IMG/VR virus record: IMGVR_UViG_3300048672_000470
Span: 1-21,222 of that record
Direction: 5' to 3' (one strand)
DNA from: a virus
DNA length: 21,222 bases
Of the stretch, positions 6,189 to 13,588 are shown one piece after another. Each line of letters starts with the position of its first letter. The stretch's first letter is position 1. The notes beneath the pieces were generated by a model that was not told the DNA's origin, ran no database searches, and worked only from the letters and a program-made list of their open reading frames with translations. A program made the translations under genes and the position numbers.

Positions 6189-6259
6189 AAAAATATATGC
6201 AAATATGTATATATGTCAATTATTAGTTATAAATTTGTATTTGTTAAAATTCTTATATC
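6189..6259 (+). other. AT-rich intergenic region before the small terminase, possible cos or promoter region
   Basis: This 71-base region is nearly all A and T, with an imperfect dyad of alternating ATAT around 6193-6216 and a -7-like promoter element at 6230-6237. It is the only sizeable non-coding gap in the packaging module and lies between the HNH and small terminase genes, where many cos-type phages carry terminase-binding or cos sequences. No cos core can be identified from sequence alone. Confidence 0.3.
6230..6237 (+). promoter_or_regulatory. Candidate Bacteroidota-type promoter for the packaging/structural operon
   Basis: TAAATTTG matches the -7 consensus TAnnTTTG, sits 23 bases before the small terminase ATG, and lies inside the identical 11-mer TTATAAATTTG also found at 312-322. 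No good TTTG -33 element is seen at the expected spacing. The placement in the one AT-rich gap upstream of terS is the strongest support. Confidence 0.4.
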
Positions 6260-6667
6260 ATGGTAAGGAAAAATGATAGTTCTTCTTTCCTTTGTCCTGA
6301 AACGCAGGTGTTCAAAGATAACCTTATTGCGCTATTGAAATCAGAAAGCATCCTCACAAATCTTGACCAAGACACTTTAAATCTGGCTGTTAACGCTTAC
6401 GATGTTTACACAGAAGCCACAAGGATATTAAGAAAAGATGGGTTGGTAGTTGTGAGCAAGACAGGAAACAAGTCAACGCATCCGGCATATAAGATGCAGA
6501 TTGAAAACGGCAAACTACTTGCTAACTTGCTCGATCAGTTTGGGATGAATCCCCATGCACGCAAGGAACTGGCCAAACCGAAAGAGAAATCGAAAGAAGA
6601 AAGCGACATAGCTAAGTTTTTAAAGGACTCGAAAAAAAAAGTAAATGCTGAAGTACAAAATAATTAG
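6260..6667 (+). CDS. terS: Terminase small subunit, P27 family
   Basis: This encodes 135 residues. The region from 68 to 104 holds the P27-type small terminase signature: GNKSTHPAYKM (69-79), then a helix with LLANLLDQFGMNPHARKEL (86-104). It is preceded by a helical segment with DVYTEATRIL (48-57). The basic tail (KSKEESDIAKFLKDSKKK) is typical. The protein recognises phage DNA and recruits the large subunit to start packaging. It follows the AT-rich gap with a candidate promoter and overlaps the next small gene by 23 bases. A run of nine A (6632-6640) near the 3' end encodes lysines; the gene downstream is closed off by a stop right before its own ATG, so no frameshift fusion is implied. 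Confidence 0.88.
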   Translation: MVRKNDSSSFLCPETQVFKDNLIALLKSESILTNLDQDTLNLAVNAYDVYTEATRILRKDGLVVVSKTGNKSTHPAYKMQIENGKLLANLLDQFGMNPHARKELAKPKEKSKEESDIAKFLKDSKKKVNAEVQNN

Positions 6668-6917
6668 CAAATCATCAGGTGATACACTGATGCAGATTAC
6701 TTGTGACGACTTCGAAGCGAGTAAGAAGCGACAGTTGTTTCTTTTGGCACACCGTATGCACCCTGAGCCATTGATGCAGACACATTTATTTAAGCATGGC
6801 ATCAGTGATTTTGATTTCATACCTGAGACAATAATTGAAAAAGCAATAATAGAACCACAAAAAGAAACCCGCAAAGAAACGTTTAAAAGTAGCCAGTTGA
6901 GGAATCGTAAGAGTTAA
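6645..6917 (+). CDS. Hypothetical protein between terminase subunits
   Basis: This encodes 90 residues from an ATG immediately after an in-frame TAA (TAAATG). It overlaps the small terminase gene by 23 bases, and its stop (6915-6917) directly abuts the TTG of the large terminase. I do not recognise the family. The N-terminal half could form a small alpha/beta domain (YKIISKSSGDTLMQITCDD, residues 4-22). The C-terminal third is charged and likely disordered (EPQKETRKETFKSSQLRNRKS). No zinc, membrane or catalytic motifs stand out. Given its position it may be a packaging accessory, but this is only an inference from context. Confidence 0.6.
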   Translation: MLKYKIISKSSGDTLMQITCDDFEASKKRQLFLLAHRMHPEPLMQTHLFKHGISDFDFIPETIIEKAIIEPQKETRKETFKSSQLRNRKS

Positions 6918-8540
6918 TTGGACAGTCTAAAGAAGTACATATCAGACATCGAATCGGGAGCCATCCCTAGTTGTTCTCATGTCAAAAATGCTGTTAAAAG
7001 ATTTAAGAAAGATTTAAAGGATTCACGTTTTGATTTCCGTGAGGATAGGGTTGAAACGGTGCTTAAGTTTTTTTCTTCACTAAAACATTTTGAAGGTCGT
7101 CACTCGGGAAAACATTTTGATTTACTACCCTGGCAGGTATTCATAGTAAGCAACTTGTATGGTTTTTACTGGGCTGATACTAACCTTCGCAGGTTCCAGA
7201 CAGCATACCTTGAACTTGGCCGTAAAAATGGGAAGACGGCTTTTGCTTCAGGACTTGGATTGTATCACCTGATGGCAGACGGTGAGGATGCTGCACAGGT
7301 TCTTATAGCTGCCAACTCAAAAGAACAGGCTCATATCTGTTATAACATGACTTCTAAGTTCTGCAAGGGCTTTGATCCTTCGGGGGAGTATCTTCGCAGG
7401 TTCCGTTCAGACATCTTATTCGATGATACAAATTCTATGCTTAAAGTTCTGGCTTCTGACTCTGATAAGTTGGACGGCTTTAACTGTTCATTTGGTATTG
7501 TGGATGAGTACCACTCTGCACCCGACTCGAGGGTAAGGGATGTAATACGTTCATCAATGGCTATGCGGGAGAACCCTTTACTGATGACTATTACAACAGC
7601 AGGATTCAATAAGGCACTTCCATGTTATGCACTAAGGACGGTTTGTTCGGAGGTTATTGCAGGGGTGAAAGAGGATGATTCTCTTTTCTCTGTTATCTAT
7701 ACACTGGATGAGGAAGACGACTGGCAGGATCCAAAGAATTGGGTTAAGTCTAATCCTAATCTTGGTGTCACTGTGAACTCATCGTTTATTGAAAAACAAG
7801 TCATACAGGCACGTAACAATCCTTCGGATGAGGTAGGTATAAAAACCAAGAACTTAAATATCTGGTGTGACTCATCAGAGACATGGATTCCGGATGAATA
7901 TATCCTGAAGGCTACGGGCAAAGTGGAGTTTTCTGCTTTCCAAAGTGAGGAGTGTTTCATCGGTGTTGACCTGGGAAGCACTCAGGATATGACAGCCGTC
8001 AGTTATGAGTTTTTCAAAGAGGGTAAGAAATATTTTATCCTCAAATATTATCTTCCTTTCGAAAGCCTGAAGACAGCAGCAAACAGGGAGATTTATAAGC
8101 AATGGCATCGCATGGGATGGCTGACTATCACTCCAGGGAATGTCACGGACTATGATTATATAACTAAAGATATAATTGAAGCATCTAAGATTTGTTCTAT
8201 ATTTAAAATATACTACGATAAATGGAATTCCCAACAGTGGGCCATAAATTGCACGGAGATAGGGCTTCCATTGGAACCATTCAGCCAGTCAATAGGAAAC
8301 TTTAATGCTCCGACAAAGGAACTTGAGAGGTCAATACTTTGCGGCGATGCTATAATTGACGACAATCCTATAACGAGGTTTTGTTTTCGTAACGTGGTTA
8401 TGCGTTCTGACTATAACGGCAATATGAAGCCTGATAAATCTAAAGCAACTCAAAAGATTGATGGAGTCATTGCCATGATACAATCCGATGCTGCGTGTGT
8501 GATAAGAAATGAAAATGTTTACAATGGTAATATATACTGA
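6918..8540 (+). CDS. terL: Terminase large subunit, HK97-like (Terminase_1 type)
   Basis: This 540-residue packaging motor has both expected domains. The ATPase contains Walker A ELGRKNGKT (99-107) and Walker B with catalytic Glu, FGIVDEYH (192-199), followed by a coupling motif TITTAG (224-229). The C-terminal RNase H-like nuclease has FIGVDLGSTQDMTA (347-360) and a late acidic residue in KIDGVIAM (D515). The start is TTG at 6918, directly after the preceding TAA. No ATG occurs before codon 119, which lies beyond Walker A, so a non-ATG start is forced. The stop overlaps the portal start as TGATG. The enzyme cuts concatemers and pumps DNA into the prohead through the portal. Confidence 0.95.
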   Translation: MDSLKKYISDIESGAIPSCSHVKNAVKRFKKDLKDSRFDFREDRVETVLKFFSSLKHFEGRHSGKHFDLLPWQVFIVSNLYGFYWADTNLRRFQTAYLELGRKNGKTAFASGLGLYHLMADGEDAAQVLIAANSKEQAHICYNMTSKFCKGFDPSGEYLRRFRSDILFDDTNSMLKVLASDSDKLDGFNCSFGIVDEYHSAPDSRVRDVIRSSMAMRENPLLMTITTAGFNKALPCYALRTVCSEVIAGVKEDDSLFSVIYTLDEEDDWQDPKNWVKSNPNLGVTVNSSFIEKQVIQARNNPSDEVGIKTKNLNIWCDSSETWIPDEYILKATGKVEFSAFQSEECFIGVDLGSTQDMTAVSYEFFKEGKKYFILKYYLPFESLKTAANREIYKQWHRMGWLTITPGNVTDYDYITKDIIEASKICSIFKIYYDKWNSQQWAINCTEIGLPLEPFSQSIGNFNAPTKELERSILCGDAIIDDNPITRFCFRNVVMRSDYNGNMKPDKSKATQKIDGVIAMIQSDAACVIRNENVYNGNIY

Positions 8541-9811
8541 TGAAAATATTAGGATATGAAGTAGGCTTCTCAAAGCTGAACAAAAAAGAACCCGAAAAAC
8601 GTAGCATGATGATTGGCCCTACGGATGCACTGGGGCTTCCCTGGGGAGGTACGACTACTTCATTAACCGCTATGCAGTCCATGAGGTTGAGTGCCGTTTA
8701 CAGGTGTGTTGATGTCAAGAGCAGCGATATAGGAGCAATGCCCTGGGATGTATTTGTTTACAGGGGTAACATGGAATGGGTTAAGGATGACAGTCATTTC
8801 TCATATTCAATACTTAATTCGCAGCCTAACCCTTCATGTTCTGCTTTCACATTCTGGAAAACATTTGTTGCAAAGGTTGAACTTGAGGGCAATGGCTATG
8901 CTCATATCTTCAGGGACGAGTTCGGTAATCCTATCGGTTTGGAGCTTTGTACCGGAGTAGTGGTTATGTATATCCGTGATGATTTGAGTACATATTATAT
9001 TCATACTCATCCTTATACAAGCAGGGAGCAGGTTATTGACGGTGAGGATATGATTCATGTTCTTAACTTCTCTTACGATGGGTTGATGGGTGTTTCTACG
9101 CTTAACCATGCTATGAACATCACAGGACTGGCCGCTTCATCTGACGGACAGGCAAAGGGGTTCTTCTCATCAGGTGCGAATCTTTCAGGGATAATCTCAG
9201 TACCGGGTAAGATAGACCCGACTAAAGCTACTGCACTTAAAACAGCTTGGGGAGAGGCATTTGCACTATCATCAACTACGGGAGTGGCCGGAGGTGTTGC
9301 AGTTATGGAGGGTGGCGCAGAGTTTAAGCCTGTTCAAGTAAATCCAAAAGATGCACAGATGCTCGAGACGAGGGCTTTTAACGTAATAGATATTTGCAGG
9401 TTCTTTGGTGTTCATCCATCGAAGGCATTCGATATGTCATCGGCTGCCTACGCTTCGGCAGAGAGTTACCAGTTAGCTTATATAACAGACACCATGACAC
9501 CCCTTGCAAGGAAGATAGATAATGAGGTTAACAGGAAACTTTACAGGCCGTCACAGAGAAAAAAGACTAAAGCACTTTTAAGGGTAAGGGCTATGCAGTC
9601 GGCTGATATTGATTCACTTGGTAACTATTATTCCCGAATGTTTCAACTTGGAGTTTACAGTCCGAATGATATTTGCAGGGAGATGAATCTTCCACTTGAT
9701 GCTAAAGGAGATAAGAAGTATGTGCAGGTTAATTTGGCAGAATTAGGTAAAGAACCAACACCAACACAAAATAAAAATACAAATGTAGTAAGCGATGGAA
9801 AAGGAAATTAG
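8540..9811 (+). CDS. Portal protein, HK97 family
   Basis: This 423-residue protein matches the HK97/lambda-like portal family in length and pattern. Near the N-terminus is SAVYRCVDVKSSDIGAMPW (51-69), the usual 'Y-Cv-i-a-ia-lP' helix. A lipid-free wing domain with GNGYAHI and G-FG-P segments follows, then the region with the conserved RAFNVIDICRFFGVHP (280-295) before the crown. It forms the dodecameric ring at the capsid vertex through which DNA enters, and to which the terminase and connectors dock. It starts one base into the terminase stop and overlaps the protease by 17 bases. The C-terminal tail is short and polar. Confidence 0.93.
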   Translation: MKILGYEVGFSKLNKKEPEKRSMMIGPTDALGLPWGGTTTSLTAMQSMRLSAVYRCVDVKSSDIGAMPWDVFVYRGNMEWVKDDSHFSYSILNSQPNPSCSAFTFWKTFVAKVELEGNGYAHIFRDEFGNPIGLELCTGVVVMYIRDDLSTYYIHTHPYTSREQVIDGEDMIHVLNFSYDGLMGVSTLNHAMNITGLAASSDGQAKGFFSSGANLSGIISVPGKIDPTKATALKTAWGEAFALSSTTGVAGGVAVMEGGAEFKPVQVNPKDAQMLETRAFNVIDICRFFGVHPSKAFDMSSAAYASAESYQLAYITDTMTPLARKIDNEVNRKLYRPSQRKKTKALLRVRAMQSADIDSLGNYYSRMFQLGVYSPNDICREMNLPLDAKGDKKYVQVNLAELGKEPTPTQNKNTNVVSDGKGN

Positions 9812-10481
9812 AACATTTGAAATAGTTGATTGCGATTTAAGAGCAACAAGACGAGGGAGAACTATCGAAGGACTTGGAATTGTCTATAATAAGCTATCTC
9901 AAGACTTGGGTGGTTTTCGTGAGATTATTAAACCAGAGGCAATAAACGGAGTATTGGAAAATTCCGATATTCTTGTCCTTATGAATCACGATGAATCCAG
10001 AGGGGTACTTGCAAGGTCAACTAATGGACAGGGATCGATGGAGGCACAAAATACTAATACGGGTGTTAAGTATGTCTTTGAGGCTCCCGACACATCATTG
10101 GGTGAAGAAGCGTTGAGTGGTGTTCGCAGGGGCGACATCAGGGCTTCGTCCTTTGCTTTTACTATTGCCGAAGATGGCGATAAATGGGAGAAGCAACAAG
10201 ATGAAACATATTTAAGAACGATAACTAAATTTGATAAGATTTTTGACTTCTCGCTTGTCTATCGTCCTGCTTATCAGGACACCAGTGTAGCGGTGAGGAG
10301 TCTTGTTGATGTACGAACAAGTGAAGCTGAAAAAGCAACAGCCGAAGCAAAGAAAAAAATAGCAGACCTTGAAGAAGAGCTTAGTCGTAAGACTCCCTCT
10401 GAAACAACCGATGTTGAAGCGGACCCTGTTGACTTAACAGAGTATTTTAAAGAAATTGAAGAGAAAATTAAAAAGATGTAA
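9795..10481 (+). CDS. Prohead protease, HK97 family (peptidase U35)
   Basis: In this 228-residue protein the protease domain covers about 1-165: GLGIVYN (26-32), LMNHDESRGVLAR (62-74) with the catalytic His65, and DIRASSFAF (114-122) with the likely catalytic serine at 119. FSLVYRPAY follows (about 154-162). The C-terminal 60 residues form a charged coiled coil (EAEKATAEAKKKIADLEEEL) and an acidic tail ending in KEIEEKIKKM. This may act as a scaffold-like or targeting segment inside the prohead. The enzyme cleaves the N-terminal delta domain of the capsid protein during maturation. It overlaps the portal gene and stops three bases before the capsid gene. Confidence 0.9.
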   Translation: MEKEIRTFEIVDCDLRATRRGRTIEGLGIVYNKLSQDLGGFREIIKPEAINGVLENSDILVLMNHDESRGVLARSTNGQGSMEAQNTNTGVKYVFEAPDTSLGEEALSGVRRGDIRASSFAFTIAEDGDKWEKQQDETYLRTITKFDKIFDFSLVYRPAYQDTSVAVRSLVDVRTSEAEKATAEAKKKIADLEEELSRKTPSETTDVEADPVDLTEYFKEIEEKIKKM

Positions 10482-10484
10482 AAA

Positions 10485-11735
10485 ATGAAAGAATTGACAT
10501 TACTCGAATTGAGAGATAAAAGAGGAGGCTTCGTTGAAGATAACGAGAGAATCCTTGCAACGATCAAAAAGGAAAACAGGGAGATGAAACCTGAAGAAAA
10601 AACCTATTTTGATGAGAACGTGAAAAATGCTGCTGAGCTTGAGCTTCAGATTCTTGAGAAAGAAGAGCAGCGCAAGATGCCGGCTAAGATGGTTGTTGGT
10701 GAAAACCGTGAGGAAGGAAAGCCATTCAGCCTGTTTACTGCTATCAACAATGAGATTGATAACAAACCCTTGGATGCTCCTTCGGCTGCAATGTCAGAAC
10801 AGGGACGGAAAGAGTTTCAGAGGTCAGGGCTTACCACAAAAGGTAAGTTAGTCCTCCCGATGGAATCGGAGATTGTAAAACGTACTGCAATAGTAGCAGG
10901 AGGGACAACTACCGGGGGTTACATTGTAGCAACGGATAAAAAAGCTGTATTGCCTCCGCTTACCAATTATATGGTACTGACTCAGGCAGGTGCAACTTAC
11001 CTGACAGGACTTGTAGGAAGCGTATCTGTACCGACCTATTCAGGGACAACCGTAGCATGGAAAGAGGAAACTGTTAGTGCTGCTGATGGAGCCGGGACAT
11101 GGGGCAAAGTTGATTTGGCTCCAAAACGTCTTACTGCTTACCTTGATGTATCTAAGCAATTTTTAGCTCAGGACTCCGTAGGTGCAGAACAGATGCTTTA
11201 TGAGAATCTTGCAAAAGCAATAGCAACCAAACTTGAAGCTACCATACTTGGTACAGGTGAAGGAAGTGCAGTATCTACACCTGCCGGTTTGTTCTGGAGT
11301 CAATATACAGCAGCCGCAACGACTCTTTCATGGAGTTCTATCGTAGCACTTGAGACAACTATTGATTCTGCAAACAACTTACAGCAGAACCTTGCATATA
11401 TCACAAGTGCCGCAGGACGTGGAGCAGCTAAGACAACACTTCGTACAGCTACTTATGGCGAACAGATGATAATGGAAGGAAACACCATTAATGGTTATCC
11501 TGTTTATGTTACTAACGGATGTGCTAAGACTACTGACTTCTCAACAACTACCGGATTTGGATTCATCTTCGGTAACTGGGCTGACCTTCTGATAGGACAG
11601 TGGGCTGGTTATGATCTTACCATTGACCCGTATTCACAGGCTGTATATGCTAATGTAAGACTTGTCGTGAACTGCTATTTTGATGCAGCCGCAGCAAGGA
11701 CTACATCTTCATTTGCACCTAAACACATGGCATAA
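10485..11735 (+). CDS. Major capsid protein, HK97 fold
   Basis: This 416-residue protein has an N-terminal helical, highly charged delta domain of about 60-110 residues (for example EEKTYFDENVKNAAELELQI, 33-52) that serves as built-in scaffold and is probably cut off by the upstream protease. The shell domain follows, with a start block around 131-160 containing RTAIVAGGTTTGGYIVAT and PPLTNYMVLTQ. A late WADLLIGQWAGYDLTIDP segment (residues 364-381) is typical of the P domain and A domain of HK97-type capsids. It is preceded only by TAAAAA and has no Shine-Dalgarno motif, as expected for a highly expressed Bacteroidota gene. Its stop shares a base with the next ATG (TAATG). Confidence 0.93.
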   Translation: MKELTLLELRDKRGGFVEDNERILATIKKENREMKPEEKTYFDENVKNAAELELQILEKEEQRKMPAKMVVGENREEGKPFSLFTAINNEIDNKPLDAPSAAMSEQGRKEFQRSGLTTKGKLVLPMESEIVKRTAIVAGGTTTGGYIVATDKKAVLPPLTNYMVLTQAGATYLTGLVGSVSVPTYSGTTVAWKEETVSAADGAGTWGKVDLAPKRLTAYLDVSKQFLAQDSVGAEQMLYENLAKAIATKLEATILGTGEGSAVSTPAGLFWSQYTAAATTLSWSSIVALETTIDSANNLQQNLAYITSAAGRGAAKTTLRTATYGEQMIMEGNTINGYPVYVTNGCAKTTDFSTTTGFGFIFGNWADLLIGQWAGYDLTIDPYSQAVYANVRLVVNCYFDAAAARTTSSFAPKHMA

Positions 11736-12037
11736 TGTCTTACGTCTCACTTGAACAGGCAAAGGATCATCTGAGGGTTGACTTCGATGATGATGATAAT
11801 TACATTGAGGACTTGATTAATGTGGCGGAGGCTTCTGTTGCGAATGAGATAGGTTCTACCTTAGCCTCTAATGAAGTTGATGACGTACTTCCAAAGCCGT
11901 TATACCAGGGTATCCTTTTACTCGTGGGGCATCTTTACAACTCCCGTGAACCTGTAATAATAGGAACGGGGGTTGTTAAAGTACCTTTCAGTTTAGAGTA
12001 TTTACTTGCACCTTATAAAACCTGGACTTGTCAATGA
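11735..12037 (+). CDS. Head-tail connector protein, gp6-like
   Basis: This encodes 100 residues. It begins SYVSLEQAKDHLRVDFDDDD (2-21) and continues with a helix containing YIEDLINVAEASVANEIG, then a long hydrophobic helix (YQGILLLVGHLYNSREP). That is the classic 'L-eaK-hLRid-d-dD--i--li-aA---ve' pattern of HK97 gp6-like DNA-packaging/connector proteins. These form a ring beneath the portal that bridges to the head-closure protein. The gene shares a base with the capsid stop and its own stop overlaps the next ATG as ATGA. Confidence 0.88.
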   Translation: MSYVSLEQAKDHLRVDFDDDDNYIEDLINVAEASVANEIGSTLASNEVDDVLPKPLYQGILLLVGHLYNSREPVIIGTGVVKVPFSLEYLLAPYKTWTCQ

Positions 12038-12357
12038 GAGCGGGACGAATGGATAGAAAAGCATCGTTTTATGCTAAGGTCAAATCAACTAATTCTGACT
12101 TTGGAGGGACAACCGACACATGGCCTTCGGTAACGTTTACTACATGGGGTGAGGTGCAATATGCCGGTGGCGATGCTATACTGTCTAATGAGGAGAAGTT
12201 TTACAGTGGTACAATATCCTTTAAGGTGCGTTATCGCAGCCAGATTGTTGAAACAATGCGGGTAAAGATCGCTGACACTCTGTATCGCATAACGTATATT
12301 GAGGAGTTGGGGAGAAAAGAGGGATTAAGACTTTCGTTAACCAAGATCAATGAGTAA
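12034..12357 (+). CDS. Head-closure (head-tail joining) protein, SPP1 gp16/HK97 gp7-like
   Basis: This encodes 107 residues from ATG 12034, chosen because it forms an ATGA overlap with the connector stop; an in-frame TTG two codons earlier is possible. The pattern is that of head-tail joining proteins: RAGRMDRKASFY near the start ('G-ld-ritiq'), then TTWGEVQYAGG ('WAxvep'), FKVRYRSQI ('fRyrs-i') and DTLYRITYIEELGRKEGL ('Y-I--i-d-grr--l'). It is a small beta-barrel that seals the DNA channel below the connector ring. Its stop overlaps the next ATG (TAATG). Confidence 0.85.
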   Translation: MRAGRMDRKASFYAKVKSTNSDFGGTTDTWPSVTFTTWGEVQYAGGDAILSNEEKFYSGTISFKVRYRSQIVETMRVKIADTLYRITYIEELGRKEGLRLSLTKINE

Positions 12358-12746
12358 TGATAGGAAAAACAATAAAAGCAGCCCTTGTAGCTAATGCGCC
12401 TTTAATGGCGCTAGTACCTGCTACTAAGATATTTCCTTATGTGGCAAATGAAGATACATCAATGCCAATGATTGTTTACACAATAGATTCAATCACTCCT
12501 GTCTATAATAAAAGAGAATGGGCATTTGATGATATTGTTTTTAGTGTTTATTCTTCTGCCATAGATTATACTTCTTTACAGACGATTGTATCAGCTATCA
12601 GAACTGCATTAGAGGGTTATAAAACAGGCGCAGGGACACAGGATATTAACCGTATGTATCTTGTATCATTTTACGAAAATGTAATACCAGATTTTACGGG
12701 ATTTTATAATAAGTTAACATTTAAAGTAACAATTAATACTTACTAA
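12357..12746 (+). CDS. Tail completion/terminator-like protein, DUF3168 type
   Basis: This 129-residue protein has the hallmarks of DUF3168: an N-terminal helix with LVANAPLMALVPATKIFPY (10-28), then MPMIVYTIDS (46-55), a central DDIVFSVYSSAIDYTSLQTI (68-87), and a C-terminal beta strand YNKLTFKVTINTY. Members sit between head-closure and tail tube genes and are thought to form the terminator ring that ends tail-tube growth and joins tail to head. Here the gene occupies exactly that place. It has one-base overlap upstream and one base of space to the tail tube gene. Confidence 0.78.
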   Translation: MIGKTIKAALVANAPLMALVPATKIFPYVANEDTSMPMIVYTIDSITPVYNKREWAFDDIVFSVYSSAIDYTSLQTIVSAIRTALEGYKTGAGTQDINRMYLVSFYENVIPDFTGFYNKLTFKVTINTY

Positions 12747-12747
12747 T

Positions 12748-13221
12748 ATGGCAAATGATGTAATTAATGGTGATCTTGTGATGGTGTTTGCATCGGCTTC
12801 AACAGGGACTACAACATGGAAATCGGTAGCACACGCAACAAGTCACTCGCTTTCAATAAAGCACTCAAGTCGGGAAACCTCAAATAAAGGGTCAGGAATA
12901 TATACTACCCGAAAGGCAGGAAGGCTTGATGTAACGGGGTCTCTATCAGGGATGTATATTGATAACGATAAGTATAACCTGGAGGACTTCCAGCTTGCTA
13001 TCGTTGCACGTACTCCACTGCTTATGATCTTTGGTAAAGAGACAGTCCAGCTTAATGGTGTTCCTGATACAACAACATCAGGATTAACACACTTTTATTC
13101 TTCAGGGCAGTTTTATATCACAAGTGTTGATGCTGAATTTCCAGATGAGGCTAATTCAACTTATTCTGTGGCATTTGAACATTGTACTGGATTCCAGATT
13201 AATAAATTGATAACCTCATAA
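12748..13221 (+). CDS. Major tail (tube) protein
   Basis: This 157-residue protein resembles TP901-1/HK97-type tail tube proteins. It is beta-rich, beginning with a segment like LVMVFASASTGTTTWKSVAH ('pv-y-g-----w--ia-at'). SHSLSIKHSSRETSNKGSG (residues 32-50) matches the 's-eis-et-d-ts-d-g' strand, and KAGRLDVTGSLSGMY (55-69) matches the 'g--sw-is-eGl' strand. It ends in a strand from the SVAFEHCTGF segment. Hundreds of copies stack in rings to form the tube. The gene is followed directly by a strong terminator, which would give an abundant transcript ending here. Confidence 0.85.
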   Translation: MANDVINGDLVMVFASASTGTTTWKSVAHATSHSLSIKHSSRETSNKGSGIYTTRKAGRLDVTGSLSGMYIDNDKYNLEDFQLAIVARTPLLMIFGKETVQLNGVPDTTTSGLTHFYSSGQFYITSVDAEFPDEANSTYSVAFEHCTGFQINKLITS

Positions 13222-13223
13222 TT

Positions 13224-13259
13224 AGGGAAGCATCTCTAATTAAGGGATGCTCCCTTTTT
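13224..13259 (+). terminator. Rho-independent terminator after the tail tube gene
   Basis: AGGGAAGCATC (13224-13234) pairs with GATGCTCCCT (13246-13255), with one bulged A in the left arm, an 11-base loop and T at 13255-13259. It begins three bases after the tail tube stop. Its placement mid-operon suggests partial termination, so that the head and tube genes are transcribed more than the chaperone, tape measure and fibre genes. Confidence 0.85.
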
Positions 13260-13303
13260 GATTCCAAATTTACGGGAAATTTAAAAACCTAAACTTTTGA
13301 TTT

Positions 13304-13588
13304 ATGAAATTATTACAAGTAAAAAATATAAAAATAGTAGATACTGATTACCCTATTAAAATGTCAATAAGGGCGATGATTGAATTTGAGCAGATTTCAG
13401 GTCATTCCATATCAATAATTGAAACACTTGAGGATATTACTATAATATTCTATTGTACTATTAAGGCAGGTGGTTCAACATTGACATATAATGAATTTAT
13501 GGATTTGATTGATGATAAGCCTGAAGCATTGGTATCATTTTCTGATTTGATAATTGAGAAAAGCGAAAAAAAGCCGAAAGCCCGATAG
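13304..13588 (+). CDS. Tail assembly chaperone G (unshifted product)
   Basis: This 94-residue protein is the short form of the tail assembly chaperone (lambda gpG equivalent). The sequence (ITDYPIKMSIRAMIEFEQ-like N-terminus, then a helical domain with TYNEFMDLIDDKPEALVSFSDLI) matches the small acidic/helical chaperones found between tube and tape measure genes. It ends with a lysine-rich stretch that contains the slippery heptamer A AAA AAG, and stops at TAG 13586-13588. It binds the tape measure protein together with the frameshifted GT form and loads tube subunits on it. There are 82 bases between the tube stop and this ATG, holding the terminator and no clear promoter. Confidence 0.85.
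   Translation: MKLLQVKNIKIVDTDYPIKMSIRAMIEFEQISGHSISIIETLEDITIIFYCTIKAGGSTLTYNEFMDLIDDKPEALVSFSDLIIEKSEKKPKAR

Noticed and set aside
6193-6216. Operator-like inverted repeat ahead of terS
   Set aside because: The dyad is imperfect and made of alternating A/T, which arises easily in AT-rich DNA.
6632-6640. Run of nine A in terS as a programmed frameshift to the next gene
   Set aside because: The next gene's frame has a TAA immediately before its ATG (6642-6644), and the -1 frame ends a few codons later, so no meaningful fusion results.
7875-8234. Long minus-strand frames inside terL (also 7340-7609 and 7697-7981), the capsid/portal region, tape measure (14867-15220) and fibre (18745-19098)
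   Set aside because: These mirror + strand codon usage, lack motifs and couplings, and overlap genes with firm assignments.
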